64,000 nucleotides of DNA from positions 744,001 to 808,000 of the forward strand of contig NZ_JAUFQG010000004.1 of NCBI RefSeq assembly GCF_030409605.1, written 5' to 3'. Position numbers and translations under genes: made by a program. This DNA comes from Simiduia curdlanivorans (GTDB taxonomy: Bacteria > Pseudomonadota > Gammaproteobacteria > Pseudomonadales > Cellvibrionaceae). Each line of letters starts with the position of its first letter. Within the stretch, counting starts at the first letter, position 1. The notes under the pieces are model-generated. The model saw nothing but the letters and a program-made list of their open reading frames with translations, was not told the origin of the DNA and did not search any database. Below, piece by piece: positions 35,833-44,709 of the stretch.

Positions 35833-38800
35833 ATGAATCTAACACTCGCCACGCTGCGCAACCCTCCAGCAGCTATTGTCGCCATCGTTTTCGCCATTGC
35901 CTTCGGCTTGTTTAGCCTTAGCAAGTTGCCCATCCAGCTATTTCCCGATATTGAAAACCCGGTGATTAGTATCCAAACCGGTTGGCGGGCGGCCAGCCCA
36001 AAGGAAATGGAATCTGAAATTGTCGAGCCCATCGAGGAGGTGCTGCAAGGTTTGCCGGGCGTGAAAGAGATGGCCGCCTCGGCCAATTCGGGCTGGGCTT
36101 GGATCAATCTCACCTTCAGCATGGAAACCGACATGCAGAAGACCTTGATCGATGTGATCTCGCGCATGAATCGCCTGAAGCCGCTGCCGCGCGATGCCAT
36201 GCAGCCGATTATTTCTCTCGGCGGTGGCGACGGCGGCGCACCCGCATTGACTTGGTATTTTTTACAAGTTTTGCCCGGCAACCCCAATAGCGTCGACGAT
36301 TACATACCCTTTGTGGAAGAAGTTATTAGCCCCGCCATCGAATCCATTCCCGGTGTTGCCAGTGCCCGCGTTGGCGGCGCCGGCGCCGGCAACATGGAAG
36401 AACTACAAATTCGCTTCGACCCCTACCGCGCCGCGCAATTAGGTGTACAACTGCCGGTGGTGGCGGGCTTGCTCGGGCAATCGAACGACGTCTCCGGCGG
36501 CTTTGTCGATGTCGGCCGGCGCCAGTACACCTTGCGCATGGCCGGCCGCTTTAAACCGGAAGAACTGGGCGAGATGGTGTTGGAGTGGCGCGACGGCAAG
36601 CCTATTTTGTTGGGCGATATCGCGGAGATAAAAGTCGCCAAACCAGATCGCAATAGTTTGGCCACACAAAATGGTAACCCCGCCATTGGCATTCAAATTA
36701 ATCGCGAAAGCGGCGCCAATGTGCTCGCCACCCTAAATGCCGTAAAGGCGAAAATGGTCGAGCTGCGGGACGGCCCGATTAAAGATCGTAACCTAACTAT
36801 TGTGCAATCATTCGACGCCTCGGTGTTTATCTACCGCGCCATTAATCTGGTCACCAGCAATATTTTTCTCGGCATGTTGTTGGCCGTGGGTGTGCTCTGG
36901 TGGTTCTTGCGCCGCTTAAGGGCCACAGTCATCGTCGCGCTCACCATTCCCATTTCGCTGCTGTCCACCTTCATCGTGTTACAGATGACCGGTCGCACCC
37001 TTAATGTGATTTCCCTCGCCGGTTTAGCCTTCGCCGTGGGCATGGTATTGGACGCCGCCATTGTGGTACTGGAAAATGTGGTGCGCTTGCGCGAACAAAA
37101 AGTAAACGCCAACGACAGCGCCAGCAAGGGCACGGGTGAAGTTTGGGGTGCCTTGCTCGCGTCCACCGCAACCACCGTGGCTATTTTCCTGCCGGTGGTT
37201 TTTTTAAAGGACGTAGAAGGCCAACTATTTTCCGACTTGGCCTTAACCATCACGATTGCGGTGAGCATTTCGCTGTTAGTTGCCGTCACCATTGTGCCGC
37301 TTCTGGCATCGCGCTGGTTAAGCAGCGAAGGCCTGGCCGATCACCATCAAAACCTGTGGCAGCGCATTACCGCGCTAGTGATGCGGTTAACGCACACCAA
37401 AAAGCAACGGCTGTCGATCATCGCCGGTTTAATCGCCGTGCCGCTGCTCAGCGCCTGGATATTAATGCCCGAGCTAGACTACTTGCCGCCGGTAAAGCGC
37501 GATGCCGTTGATACCTGGTTTCGCTTCCCGCCCGCCACCAACATCGACACCATCGAGTCGGAAATTATTTCGGTTATCAACCAGCGCATGAAGCCCTACA
37601 TGAGCGGCGAAAAAGAGCCGGCGCTGAAAAACTATTACGTCTTGGTTTGGCCCGGCGGCGGCACCATGGGTGCGCGCGCGCTCGACCAAGCCAAGGTTAA
37701 CGATTTGTTAAAAATCGTGCGCGAAGAAATCACCGTCGACTTACCCGACACCATGGCCTTCAGCGCCCAAGGCAATTTATTTGGCCAGTTTGGCGGCGAC
37801 CGCGCCATTCCCATGCACCTGCAAGCGTCTGACCCGAAGGCTTTAGCCGCGGTTGCCGAACAGGCGGTGGAGTGGGTGCGCGAGGCGATACCCGAGGCCC
37901 AGTCCCGGGTTGACCCGGGCACCGCCGACTCAGAACCAGAGCTGCGCCTGATTCCCGATGATCGAGCGCTGCAAGAGCTGGGCTGGAATCGACGCGACAT
38001 GGGTTCCATTGTGCGCATGCTCGGCAAGGGTTTATGGGTGGGTGAATACTTCGACTCGGTCAAACGCATGGACGTGATCATGCGCGCGCAACTGTGGGAC
38101 AACCCCGAAGCGCTGATCAGTTTGCCCCTAGCAACACCGAGCGGCGCGGTGGTGCCACTGAATCAACTCGTCAGTTTAGAGCGCACCGTGGGTCCGAACC
38201 AAATACGCCGCATCGATAGACGCCGCACCCTGAGCTTGATCGTGGTGCCGCCGGAAGATATGTCGCTGGAAAAAGCACTGGCCGCGCTGCAAACCCAGGT
38301 TGAGCCAAAAATCAAAGCGGCGATGCCGGCCGATGGCAACATTCAATACGGCGGCAGTGCCGATAGTTTGAAGCGCGCGCTCGGCACCATGGGCGAGAAT
38401 TTCGCCGTCGCCCTGCTGATTTTGTTTTTGTTAATGAGCGTTTTATTTCGCTCGCCCAAAGACAGCGCCCTGGTGTTACTGGCCATGCCACTGGCGATGG
38501 TGGGCGGCGTGGTGGCACTGCGGCTTTTAAATCTAGTCAGCTTTCAACCGCTCGACTTACTCACCATGATCGGTTTTGTGATCATGCTCGGGCTGGTGGT
38601 GAATAACGCCATTTTACTCGTGCATCAAACCCGCAGTGCCGAGCGCGAGGGCATGAACCGTCACCTCGCGGTCGAGCAGGCCTTGATGCTGCGCCTGCGG
38701 CCCATTTTCATGAGCACATTAACCAGTATTTTCGGCATGTTGCCGCTGTTACTAATGCCCGGTGACGGCAGCGTTATTTACCGCGGCCTCGCCGCCGTGA

Positions 38801-38940
38801 TTGTCGGCGGCATGTGCATTAGCACCGTGTTCACCCTGGTACTTTTACCTTGTTTCCTGCGCATGGGCGCCAAGGGGCAACTCTCATTACAAGATATTCC
38901 AGCCCACAGTGCATTGCGCACCTTGAAGTCTGCGGCTTGA
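35833..38940 (+). CDS. RND efflux permease, second system
   Basis: 1035 residues with the full RND layout: helix 1 near 12-30, helices 2-6 around 335-490, helix 7 near 530, and helices 8-12 near 860-1005. The fourth-helix motif reads VGMVLDAAIVVLENV, keeping the first of the two acidic relay residues with Ala in place of the second, as in several non-AcrB branches. Helix 10 has LGLVVNNAILLVHQ. Sequence is clearly different from the first pump at 2181. The order is permease then MFP (separated by ten bases), opposite to the first system. Upstream is the LytS/LytTR pair. No outer-membrane channel gene is adjacent. Confidence 0.93.
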   Translation: MNLTLATLRNPPAAIVAIVFAIAFGLFSLSKLPIQLFPDIENPVISIQTGWRAASPKEMESEIVEPIEEVLQGLPGVKEMAASANSGWAWINLTFSMETDMQKTLIDVISRMNRLKPLPRDAMQPIISLGGGDGGAPALTWYFLQVLPGNPNSVDDYIPFVEEVISPAIESIPGVASARVGGAGAGNMEELQIRFDPYRAAQLGVQLPVVAGLLGQSNDVSGGFVDVGRRQYTLRMAGRFKPEELGEMVLEWRDGKPILLGDIAEIKVAKPDRNSLATQNGNPAIGIQINRESGANVLATLNAVKAKMVELRDGPIKDRNLTIVQSFDASVFIYRAINLVTSNIFLGMLLAVGVLWWFLRRLRATVIVALTIPISLLSTFIVLQMTGRTLNVISLAGLAFAVGMVLDAAIVVLENVVRLREQKVNANDSASKGTGEVWGALLASTATTVAIFLPVVFLKDVEGQLFSDLALTITIAVSISLLVAVTIVPLLASRWLSSEGLADHHQNLWQRITALVMRLTHTKKQRLSIIAGLIAVPLLSAWILMPELDYLPPVKRDAVDTWFRFPPATNIDTIESEIISVINQRMKPYMSGEKEPALKNYYVLVWPGGGTMGARALDQAKVNDLLKIVREEITVDLPDTMAFSAQGNLFGQFGGDRAIPMHLQASDPKALAAVAEQAVEWVREAIPEAQSRVDPGTADSEPELRLIPDDRALQELGWNRRDMGSIVRMLGKGLWVGEYFDSVKRMDVIMRAQLWDNPEALISLPLATPSGAVVPLNQLVSLERTVGPNQIRRIDRRRTLSLIVVPPEDMSLEKALAALQTQVEPKIKAAMPADGNIQYGGSADSLKRALGTMGENFAVALLILFLLMSVLFRSPKDSALVLLAMPLAMVGGVVALRLLNLVSFQPLDLLTMIGFVIMLGLVVNNAILLVHQTRSAEREGMNRHLAVEQALMLRLRPIFMSTLTSIFGMLPLLLMPGDGSVIYRGLAAVIVGGMCISTVFTLVLLPCFLRMGAKGQLSLQDIPAHSALRTLKSAA

Positions 38941-38950
38941 GGACAAAATT

Positions 38951-40042
38951 ATGACCCACTCCTATCACACTCGAATCACCAAAGCCCTGACTGGGCTCAC
39001 CCTGCTCGCCACCTGCCTAGGCGCCGGCGCACAAGATATACCACCGGCGGCGGTGGAGGTCGCAGAGGCGCAAATTCGCGATATCGCGCCGACGGTTTGG
39101 GTGCCCGGCACGGTGATCAGCAAGCAAGACTCGCAAATCGCCTCCGAAATTACCGGCAATTTACTCTGGGTTGCCGAGGTGGGCGACCAAGTCAAAGCCG
39201 GCGCACCGCTGGCGCGCATTAACGATCGCGTTTGGCAGTTACAACAGGCCAACGATCTCGCCAGTGTGGCGAGCTTAACCAGCAACCTAGATTTCTTGGT
39301 GCGGCAAGTCGAGCGCAGCGAGCGGCTGGCCAAAACCAACAATGCCTCGCAGTCAGAATTGGAGCGCCTGACCATGGAGCGGGACATGGTGCGGCAACAA
39401 TTGCGCGCCGCCGAAGTGGCACTACAACGCACCCGGTACGATATCGAGCGCGCCGTCATTAAAGCGCCCTTCGATGGCATAGTGGTGGCCCGCTATCACC
39501 AGCCTGGCGAGCATATTAACCAGGGCGAGGCAGCGGTTCGGCTCACCAATGTCGACAACCTTGAAATCAAAGCCCAAGCCACCCTGAGCAGCTTTCGGCA
39601 TGTCAAAGCCGGCAGCGAGGTGGCGATAAAAACTCAGGCCGGCACCCACGTCAGCAAGGTGCGCAGCCTAGTGCCGGTGGGTGACGAGCGCTCGCGCATG
39701 TTGGAGCTACGCATTGCCGCGAGCGCAGAGCATTGGTTGATTGGCGAGGCGGTAAAGATCGAATTGCCCAACGGCGAGAGCGAGTCTTCACTCACCGTGC
39801 CAAGGGACGCATTAGTGCTGCGCGAAACCCAAGTCTATATCTTTAAAGTCGGCAAAGACGACAAGGCCGAGCGCATTGAGGTGCGCACCGGCAATGGCTA
39901 CGGCAGTCGCATTGCCGTCACCGGCGCGTTAGCGGCCGGCGACTTGGTAATCGTAAGGGGCGCCGAGCGCCTGCGCGAGGGCCAAGCGCTGAATATCCTC
40001 AAGCAACATGTGGCGGTGGAGGGCCTAGCGGCCAATAGCTAA
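38951..40042 (+). CDS. RND membrane-fusion protein, second system
   Basis: 363 residues. It has a cleavable signal peptide (cleavage near Gly-Ala-Gln, residue 28), a lipoyl half near 60-80, a helical hairpin (about 95-150), a second lipoyl half with AVIKAPFDGIVVARY near 170-184, and the beta-barrel and membrane-proximal domains. The ATG follows GAGGA and is ten bases after the permease stop. It forms the periplasmic adaptor of the pump encoded just upstream. Confidence 0.92.
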   Translation: MTHSYHTRITKALTGLTLLATCLGAGAQDIPPAAVEVAEAQIRDIAPTVWVPGTVISKQDSQIASEITGNLLWVAEVGDQVKAGAPLARINDRVWQLQQANDLASVASLTSNLDFLVRQVERSERLAKTNNASQSELERLTMERDMVRQQLRAAEVALQRTRYDIERAVIKAPFDGIVVARYHQPGEHINQGEAAVRLTNVDNLEIKAQATLSSFRHVKAGSEVAIKTQAGTHVSKVRSLVPVGDERSRMLELRIAASAEHWLIGEAVKIELPNGESESSLTVPRDALVLRETQVYIFKVGKDDKAERIEVRTGNGYGSRIAVTGALAAGDLVIVRGAERLREGQALNILKQHVAVEGLAANS

Positions 40043-40144
40043 GGCCTGGGCAAGTACTATTTATCGCGGCCACAGGGTCTTTCATTTTATAAACTTGCCC
40101 CCATTTAGGCTGTATCTACGTGTTACGGAATTGAAAGACGCCCT

Positions 40145-40639
40145 ATGAGTACCGTGTACCTTCTGCAAAACCAAGACAAGTTAATCCTAAACCGCAACCG
40201 CGAGTGGACCGACGCGCGCGATTTAAAGAGCTTGTACCAAACACCCCATAAGGATGAAGGCATCAACCAAAAGGTTGAGGTCAACGCCAAAGACTATACC
40301 CAGCGCATACACCTGCTAGAGTGTGAGCTAAACGACAAAAAGCTACCTATCATCGCCGCCGAGGCCATGCCTGAGCCCCTGCCCGAGCAGCCAAAAGGCG
40401 AGGGCGAGCAGGCCAGTTTGATCGACGCCGAGTCAGGGCTGTCACAAGACGCTGAAGCAGGGTTGTCGGCGGGGCTGTCACAAAGCGCTGGGGCGGGGCT
40501 GTCACAAATAGACAGCTCAGACATCCAAGACCCGCGCGAGCCAAAAAGCGACGACGATACCGATGTGGCCGAATTGGAAGCGGATGAGCAAGCGGAAGAC
40601 GTCGCCGATGAATTTGACCAAGACACGATTCAGGACTGA
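40145..40639 (+). CDS. Acidic hypothetical protein with short repeats, 164 aa
   Basis: An N-terminal folded-looking part (about 1-75, with VYLLQNQDKLILNRNREW and AKDYTQRIHLLE) precedes a Glu/Asp/Ser-rich tail of about 90 residues. The tail contains a GLSQ-type motif three times. At DNA level the 12-mer GGGCTGTCACAA occurs at 40436-40447, 40472-40483 and 40496-40507, in the same frame. No signal peptide or membrane segment is present. I do not recognise the family. It sits 82 bases upstream of gshA on the same strand; the intergenic stretch has no terminator, so co-transcription is possible. Confidence 0.7.
   Translation: MSTVYLLQNQDKLILNRNREWTDARDLKSLYQTPHKDEGINQKVEVNAKDYTQRIHLLECELNDKKLPIIAAEAMPEPLPEQPKGEGEQASLIDAESGLSQDAEAGLSAGLSQSAGAGLSQIDSSDIQDPREPKSDDDTDVAELEADEQAEDVADEFDQDTIQD
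40436..40507 (+). repeat. In-frame 12-bp direct repeats
   Basis: Three exact copies of GGGCTGTCACAA are spaced by 36 and 24 bases, both multiples of twelve. Copy-number change would keep the frame of the acidic-tail gene. They encode the repeated Gly-Leu-Ser-Gln of the protein. Confidence 0.85.
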
Positions 40640-40721
40640 CCCCAGAGGCCGTACCGCTGGGCACAATGCCTGAACACTCACAGATTAAGCGGCAGAGCCA
40701 CTGCCCGCTAAGGAGCAACCC

Positions 40722-42344
40722 TTGAGCCACCTATCCCAACCGCTGCAAGATAAACTGGCCTGGTTGGCCGAGGGCAATCACCACCTACTAAAGGTCATAT
40801 TGCGGGGCATGGAAAAAGAGAGCCTGCGGGTTAACACCGAGGGCACGCTGGCGTTAACCGATCATCCCAAGGCGCTCGGCTCCACCTTAACCCACCCGCA
40901 CATCACCACCGACTACAGTGAAGCGTTGATGGAATTTATAACCCAGCCGCACACCAGCGTCGATGCGCTACTGGGCCAGCTGAGCGATATCCACACTTTT
41001 ACCTACAAACACCTAGGCGACGAAGTACTGTGGGCTGCGAGCATGCCCTGTGCTGTCGGTGCAGACAAAGATATTCCCGTCGCCCGCTACGGCAACTCCA
41101 ACACAGGCACCATGAAAACCATTTACCGGGTCGGGCTCGGTCACCGCTATGGTCGCACCATGCAAACCATCGCCGGGGTACACTACAATTTTTCTTTTTC
41201 CGATGAATTAATTGCCGCGCTGCAAGCGAAATCCGGCAGCAAGCTCAGCTTTCAAGATTTTAAAACCCAAAGTTACTTCGATTTAATTCGCAACTTCCGC
41301 CGCTATTTTTGGTTGCTGGTATATCTATACGGCGCCGCGCCGGCCGTGTGCAAAAGCTTCGTCAAAGATCGGCCGCACAAATTACAAGCCTTCGGGCAGG
41401 ATAGCCACTCCCTGCATCTGCCCAACGCCACCTCGCTGCGCATGGGTAACTTAGGCTACCAAAGTGACGCTCAGCAATCGCTCACGGTTTGTTATAACAA
41501 TTTAAATACCTACTTAAAAACCTTGTGTGGCGCCATCACTCAGGGCCACAAAGATTATCAAGACATAGGCTTAAAAGATGCCGCCGGCGACTACAAACAA
41601 CTCAATACCAGCCTGCTGCAAATCGAAAACGAGTTCTATTCCACCATTCGTCCCAAGCGCACCAGTCAGCGCGGCGAAACCGCGTTGAATGCACTACATG
41701 CGCGCGGCGTGGAATATATCGAAGTGCGCTGTGTGGATTTAAACCCCTATGAACCGCTCGGCGTCACCCGCGACCAACTGCACGTCATGGACGCCTTTCT
41801 CCTCTTCTGTTTACTCGAGCAAAGCCCAGAAACAGATGCCGACGAATACGCCGATATGCTGGAAAACCAAAAGCGCGTAGTCGAACAGGGCAGAGACCCA
41901 GCACTCACCTTGCGCCAACAGGGCAAAGAGCGAAAAATTCAAGATTGGACCAAAGACATCTTCGCCGCCATGGCGAGCTGTGCGGCTATTCTCGATCAAG
42001 GTGCAGACACGCAAGACTTTTCCGCCGCCGTGGAGCGCGCCTCGGTCCAAGCCTCAGACCCAACAGCAACGCCCGCGGCGAAATTCTTGGCCGATATGGC
42101 CGCGCACAATAAAACCTTTTTCCAATTGGCCAAAGACCTCTCGGTCGAGCACGCGGAATTTTTCAAGCAGCGCAGCTTATCCAAAGACAAGCAAAATCTG
42201 TTCGAGAGGTTAACCAAGGAATCTCTCGCGGCTCAGGCACAACTCGAGCAAGACCAAGAGCAGCAAGAGCCCTTCGAGGACTACCTAGCTAAGTTTTACG
42301 CACAGTACACCTGTTGCGACAAACCCAAATTTAACTGTCTATGA
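40722..42344 (+). CDS. gshA: Glutamate-cysteine ligase GshA
   Basis: 540 residues of class I glutamate-cysteine ligase (E. coli about 518), the first step of glutathione synthesis. The start is TTG at 40722, after AAGGAG (about 40710-40715). Family elements include GMEKESLRV near 29-37, DYSEALMEFITQPH near 67-80, and EVRCVDLNPYEPLGV near 331-345. ATP/glutamate binding region is intact. The last codons overlap the next gene by four bases (ATGA). Confidence 0.95.
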   Translation: MSHLSQPLQDKLAWLAEGNHHLLKVILRGMEKESLRVNTEGTLALTDHPKALGSTLTHPHITTDYSEALMEFITQPHTSVDALLGQLSDIHTFTYKHLGDEVLWAASMPCAVGADKDIPVARYGNSNTGTMKTIYRVGLGHRYGRTMQTIAGVHYNFSFSDELIAALQAKSGSKLSFQDFKTQSYFDLIRNFRRYFWLLVYLYGAAPAVCKSFVKDRPHKLQAFGQDSHSLHLPNATSLRMGNLGYQSDAQQSLTVCYNNLNTYLKTLCGAITQGHKDYQDIGLKDAAGDYKQLNTSLLQIENEFYSTIRPKRTSQRGETALNALHARGVEYIEVRCVDLNPYEPLGVTRDQLHVMDAFLLFCLLEQSPETDADEYADMLENQKRVVEQGRDPALTLRQQGKERKIQDWTKDIFAAMASCAAILDQGADTQDFSAAVERASVQASDPTATPAAKFLADMAAHNKTFFQLAKDLSVEHAEFFKQRSLSKDKQNLFERLTKESLAAQAQLEQDQEQQEPFEDYLAKFYAQYTCCDKPKFNCL

Positions 42345-42937
42345 ATTACCTCGCCCACCTTGCACTGTCCGGCCCAGATCCCGACATGCAGGTGGGTGGT
42401 TTTCTCGGCGACTGGTTGAAAGGCCCCATCGAAAGCCATCGAGTCCATTGGGCAAAACCGGTATTACAAGGTGTGGCATTACATCGCCGTATTGACGCCT
42501 GGGTCGATGCGCAAACCGAAATACAGAGTGCTCTAGCCTTACTCGGCGGCAAACACCGGCGTATCGCTGGGCCGGTTATCGACATCGCTTTCGATCACTA
42601 TCTAGCAAAACATTTTTCTCAGTACCACCAACAATTGCTAGCGGATTTTTGTCAGCGTGCGTTCACACATCTGAACCAGCACGAGCCATCAATGCCAGAG
42701 CAAGCGCAACTTTTTCTACGCCGAGCGCAAAGTCATCGCTTGTTCGAACGCTATGCTGAACGCGACACCTACCTAAGTGTGGTGGGTAGTTTGCGCCGAC
42801 GCATTTCCAAACCCGAGCTACTCGATGGCATCGAACACCAATTGATAAAGCAAGACCAAGCACTCGAGGCAATATTCCACCTTTTCTACCCACGCTTATG
42901 TCGACAGGTCAACGAACTGATCGCCGGCAGCACCTAA
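42341..42937 (+). CDS. acpH: Acyl carrier protein phosphodiesterase (AcpH family)
   Basis: 198 residues, beginning MNYLAHLALSGPDPDMQVGG and containing FLGDWLKG, RRIDAWVD and DIAFDHYLAKHF with the acidic/His metal-binding pattern of the AcpH (DUF479) family. It releases 4-phosphopantetheine from ACP in E. coli. The start overlaps gshA by four bases, so the two genes are translationally coupled. The functional link between them is not obvious. Confidence 0.93.
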   Translation: MNYLAHLALSGPDPDMQVGGFLGDWLKGPIESHRVHWAKPVLQGVALHRRIDAWVDAQTEIQSALALLGGKHRRIAGPVIDIAFDHYLAKHFSQYHQQLLADFCQRAFTHLNQHEPSMPEQAQLFLRRAQSHRLFERYAERDTYLSVVGSLRRRISKPELLDGIEHQLIKQDQALEAIFHLFYPRLCRQVNELIAGST

Positions 42938-43022
42938 AATCAGGCGCCATTATTGCCAACCGGGAAGTTCGTTTTTACCTTGCCGGTGTGCAATACTCGC
43001 GCCCTATCACTCAAGAGAGCCT

Positions 43023-43775
43023 GTGCCCGTGAAGTTTACCGAAGACGCATTCAATGGCCTGATTATCGATTCCGACTCTATAGCCACAGACGACATTGAG
43101 TTTCACGCGTCGCTTAGCGCCATCCTGGCCTATTCCGCGCAGCAGAATAAAGGCATAACCTGGCTGACCTTACCGATTGAAAAGTCGCATCACGTGGGCA
43201 GCGCAACGGCCCTCGGCTTTGTCTTTCACTGCTGCCAAGAACATGAATTGACACTGGTACATAAAAACCAACCTGCGCAATTCGTCCCTTTTATTCCCAG
43301 TCATACAGTGGGCGCTGGTGCGCTGATTAAAAATGCGGCGGGCGAGATTTTAGTGGTGCAAGAGTATGGCATGACCGGCTACAAGCTACCGGGTGGTCAC
43401 GTCGAGCAAGGTGAACGCATTGAAGATGCCGTACTGCGCGAAGTGCTAGAAGAAACTGGCATCGAATGCGAGTTTATTTCTGTGCTAGGTTTTACCAATA
43501 AACACCCTTATCGCTTTGGCAAATCAAACTTATACTTCGTCTGCCAACTGCGTCCCTTGCATACAAACATTCAGATTCAAGATACTCAAGAAATACTCGA
43601 TGCGCGCTGGATTAGTTTGTCTGAATTTCAACGCGACACGAGAAACAGCGCTTACAACCATGAACTCTTTAGTGCGCTTTTAGACCTGCCCGGCCTTTGC
43701 CAACAAACGCTGGTCAACAACATGGGCGTGCACAAAAAGCTCGAAATTTTCTTCGCCAATCAAAAGGATGGATAG
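43023..43775 (+). CDS. NUDIX hydrolase with N-terminal extension
   Basis: 250 residues. An N-terminal region (1-95) of unclear fold, containing LPIEKSHHVGSATALGFVFH, resembles the N-terminal part of plant-like NUDT6/FGF-antisense proteins. The NUDIX domain follows; its Nudix box is GGHVEQGERIEDAVL then REVLEETGIE (about 141-165). These residues bind a divalent metal and cleave nucleoside diphosphates linked to another moiety; the exact substrate cannot be told. The start is GTG at 43023; the GTG at 43029 fits the AGAGAG site slightly better. Two bases separate its stop from the DUF4349 ATG. Confidence 0.88.
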   Translation: MPVKFTEDAFNGLIIDSDSIATDDIEFHASLSAILAYSAQQNKGITWLTLPIEKSHHVGSATALGFVFHCCQEHELTLVHKNQPAQFVPFIPSHTVGAGALIKNAAGEILVVQEYGMTGYKLPGGHVEQGERIEDAVLREVLEETGIECEFISVLGFTNKHPYRFGKSNLYFVCQLRPLHTNIQIQDTQEILDARWISLSEFQRDTRNSAYNHELFSALLDLPGLCQQTLVNNMGVHKKLEIFFANQKDG

Positions 43776-43777
43776 CT

Positions 43778-44578
43778 ATGCGGTTACGACATTTTGCCTC
43801 GCTCATTATTATCGCTGCCATTGCCACCGGCTGTAGTAAATCAGACTCGCCAGAGGCAGAACATTTTCGCTCCAATGATGCCGTTATGGCCATTGCGCCT
43901 AAGCAACAACAAGCCAGAGGCCAATACCTAGCCTATGAGCACTCGGCCACCGTCGAACTCGCCGAAGCGAAAATTCCACCGGCGTTTAATGCCTTGGTGG
44001 AACATTGTCAAAAGTTCAGCCAGTCTTGCACCATGATGCACTCTGAATTACAAGGCGGCGAATACGCCAACGGCTATTTGCGCTTTCGCGTAGCGCCGGC
44101 GGATGTCGATAAAATGTTCGAGCTAGTCAGCAAATACGGCGAAGTGACCCGACAATCCACCAATGTTGACGACCTCCAAGATGCCATCGTCGATGGCGGC
44201 AAACGCATCGAACTACTGCAAGCTTACCAACAACGCTTGTTAGCACTGGAAGCCCAAGCCAGCAAAGATATTGAATCGCTCATCAAAGTTGCCTCTGAGT
44301 TGAGCCGGGTGCAATCGGATTTAGAATATGCTTTGGGTGAAAAAGCTAAGCTGCTGCAAAGAGTCAATCAAGACATCGTAAGCATCCAGTTAACCAAACT
44401 CACCAACACCGGTTTCTGGGCGCCCATCTTCGAGTCTGCCAGCGACTTTGGCGACAACTTCTCCGATGCCATTGCCACCATGATCACCGCACTGGCCTAT
44501 ATTTTCCCTTGGTTAATTTTGCTTTTGCTATCGCTAATGTTAACTACTTTTGCTTGGCGCAAGCTAAAGCGCAAGTAA
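43778..44578 (+). CDS. DUF4349 lipoprotein with C-terminal membrane anchor
   Basis: 266 residues from the ATG at 43778, preceded by AAGGA. It has a signal peptide with lipobox ATGC (Cys19), a DUF4349 domain (about 45-225) with a long coiled coil near 150-210, and a C-terminal membrane helix (about 240-258) followed by a basic tail. The family is widespread but its role is unknown. It follows the NUDIX gene by two bases and ends in a clear terminator, so the two genes form a short operon. Confidence 0.88.
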   Translation: MRLRHFASLIIIAAIATGCSKSDSPEAEHFRSNDAVMAIAPKQQQARGQYLAYEHSATVELAEAKIPPAFNALVEHCQKFSQSCTMMHSELQGGEYANGYLRFRVAPADVDKMFELVSKYGEVTRQSTNVDDLQDAIVDGGKRIELLQAYQQRLLALEAQASKDIESLIKVASELSRVQSDLEYALGEKAKLLQRVNQDIVSIQLTKLTNTGFWAPIFESASDFGDNFSDAIATMITALAYIFPWLILLLLSLMLTTFAWRKLKRK

Positions 44579-44589
44579 CGAGCCAATTG

Positions 44590-44623
44590 CCCTAGCGCAT
44601 AAACATGAGTGCGCTAGGGTTTT
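44590..44623 (+). terminator. Intrinsic terminator after the DUF4349 gene
   Basis: A perfect ten-pair stem: CCCTAGCGCA (44590-44599) with TGCGCTAGGG (44610-44619), loop of ten bases. Four T follow at 44620-44623. Confidence 0.85.
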
Positions 44624-44709
44624 AACTAGGTGGAAAATTTCCACACCGAATTCGACACAGAGCTTGAGTCAAAATCCCAGATAATGCGCGACAAAGCGAG
44701 AAAAAATGA

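Noticed and set aside
35778..36287. 169-codon antisense frame over the start of the second RND permease
   Set aside because: It is a shadow of the GC-biased coding strand and lacks a ribosome binding site and family features.
40436..40507. CRISPR-like or mobile repeat
   Set aside because: The 12-base units are inside one reading frame, spaced by multiples of twelve, and have no leader, spacers or cas genes.
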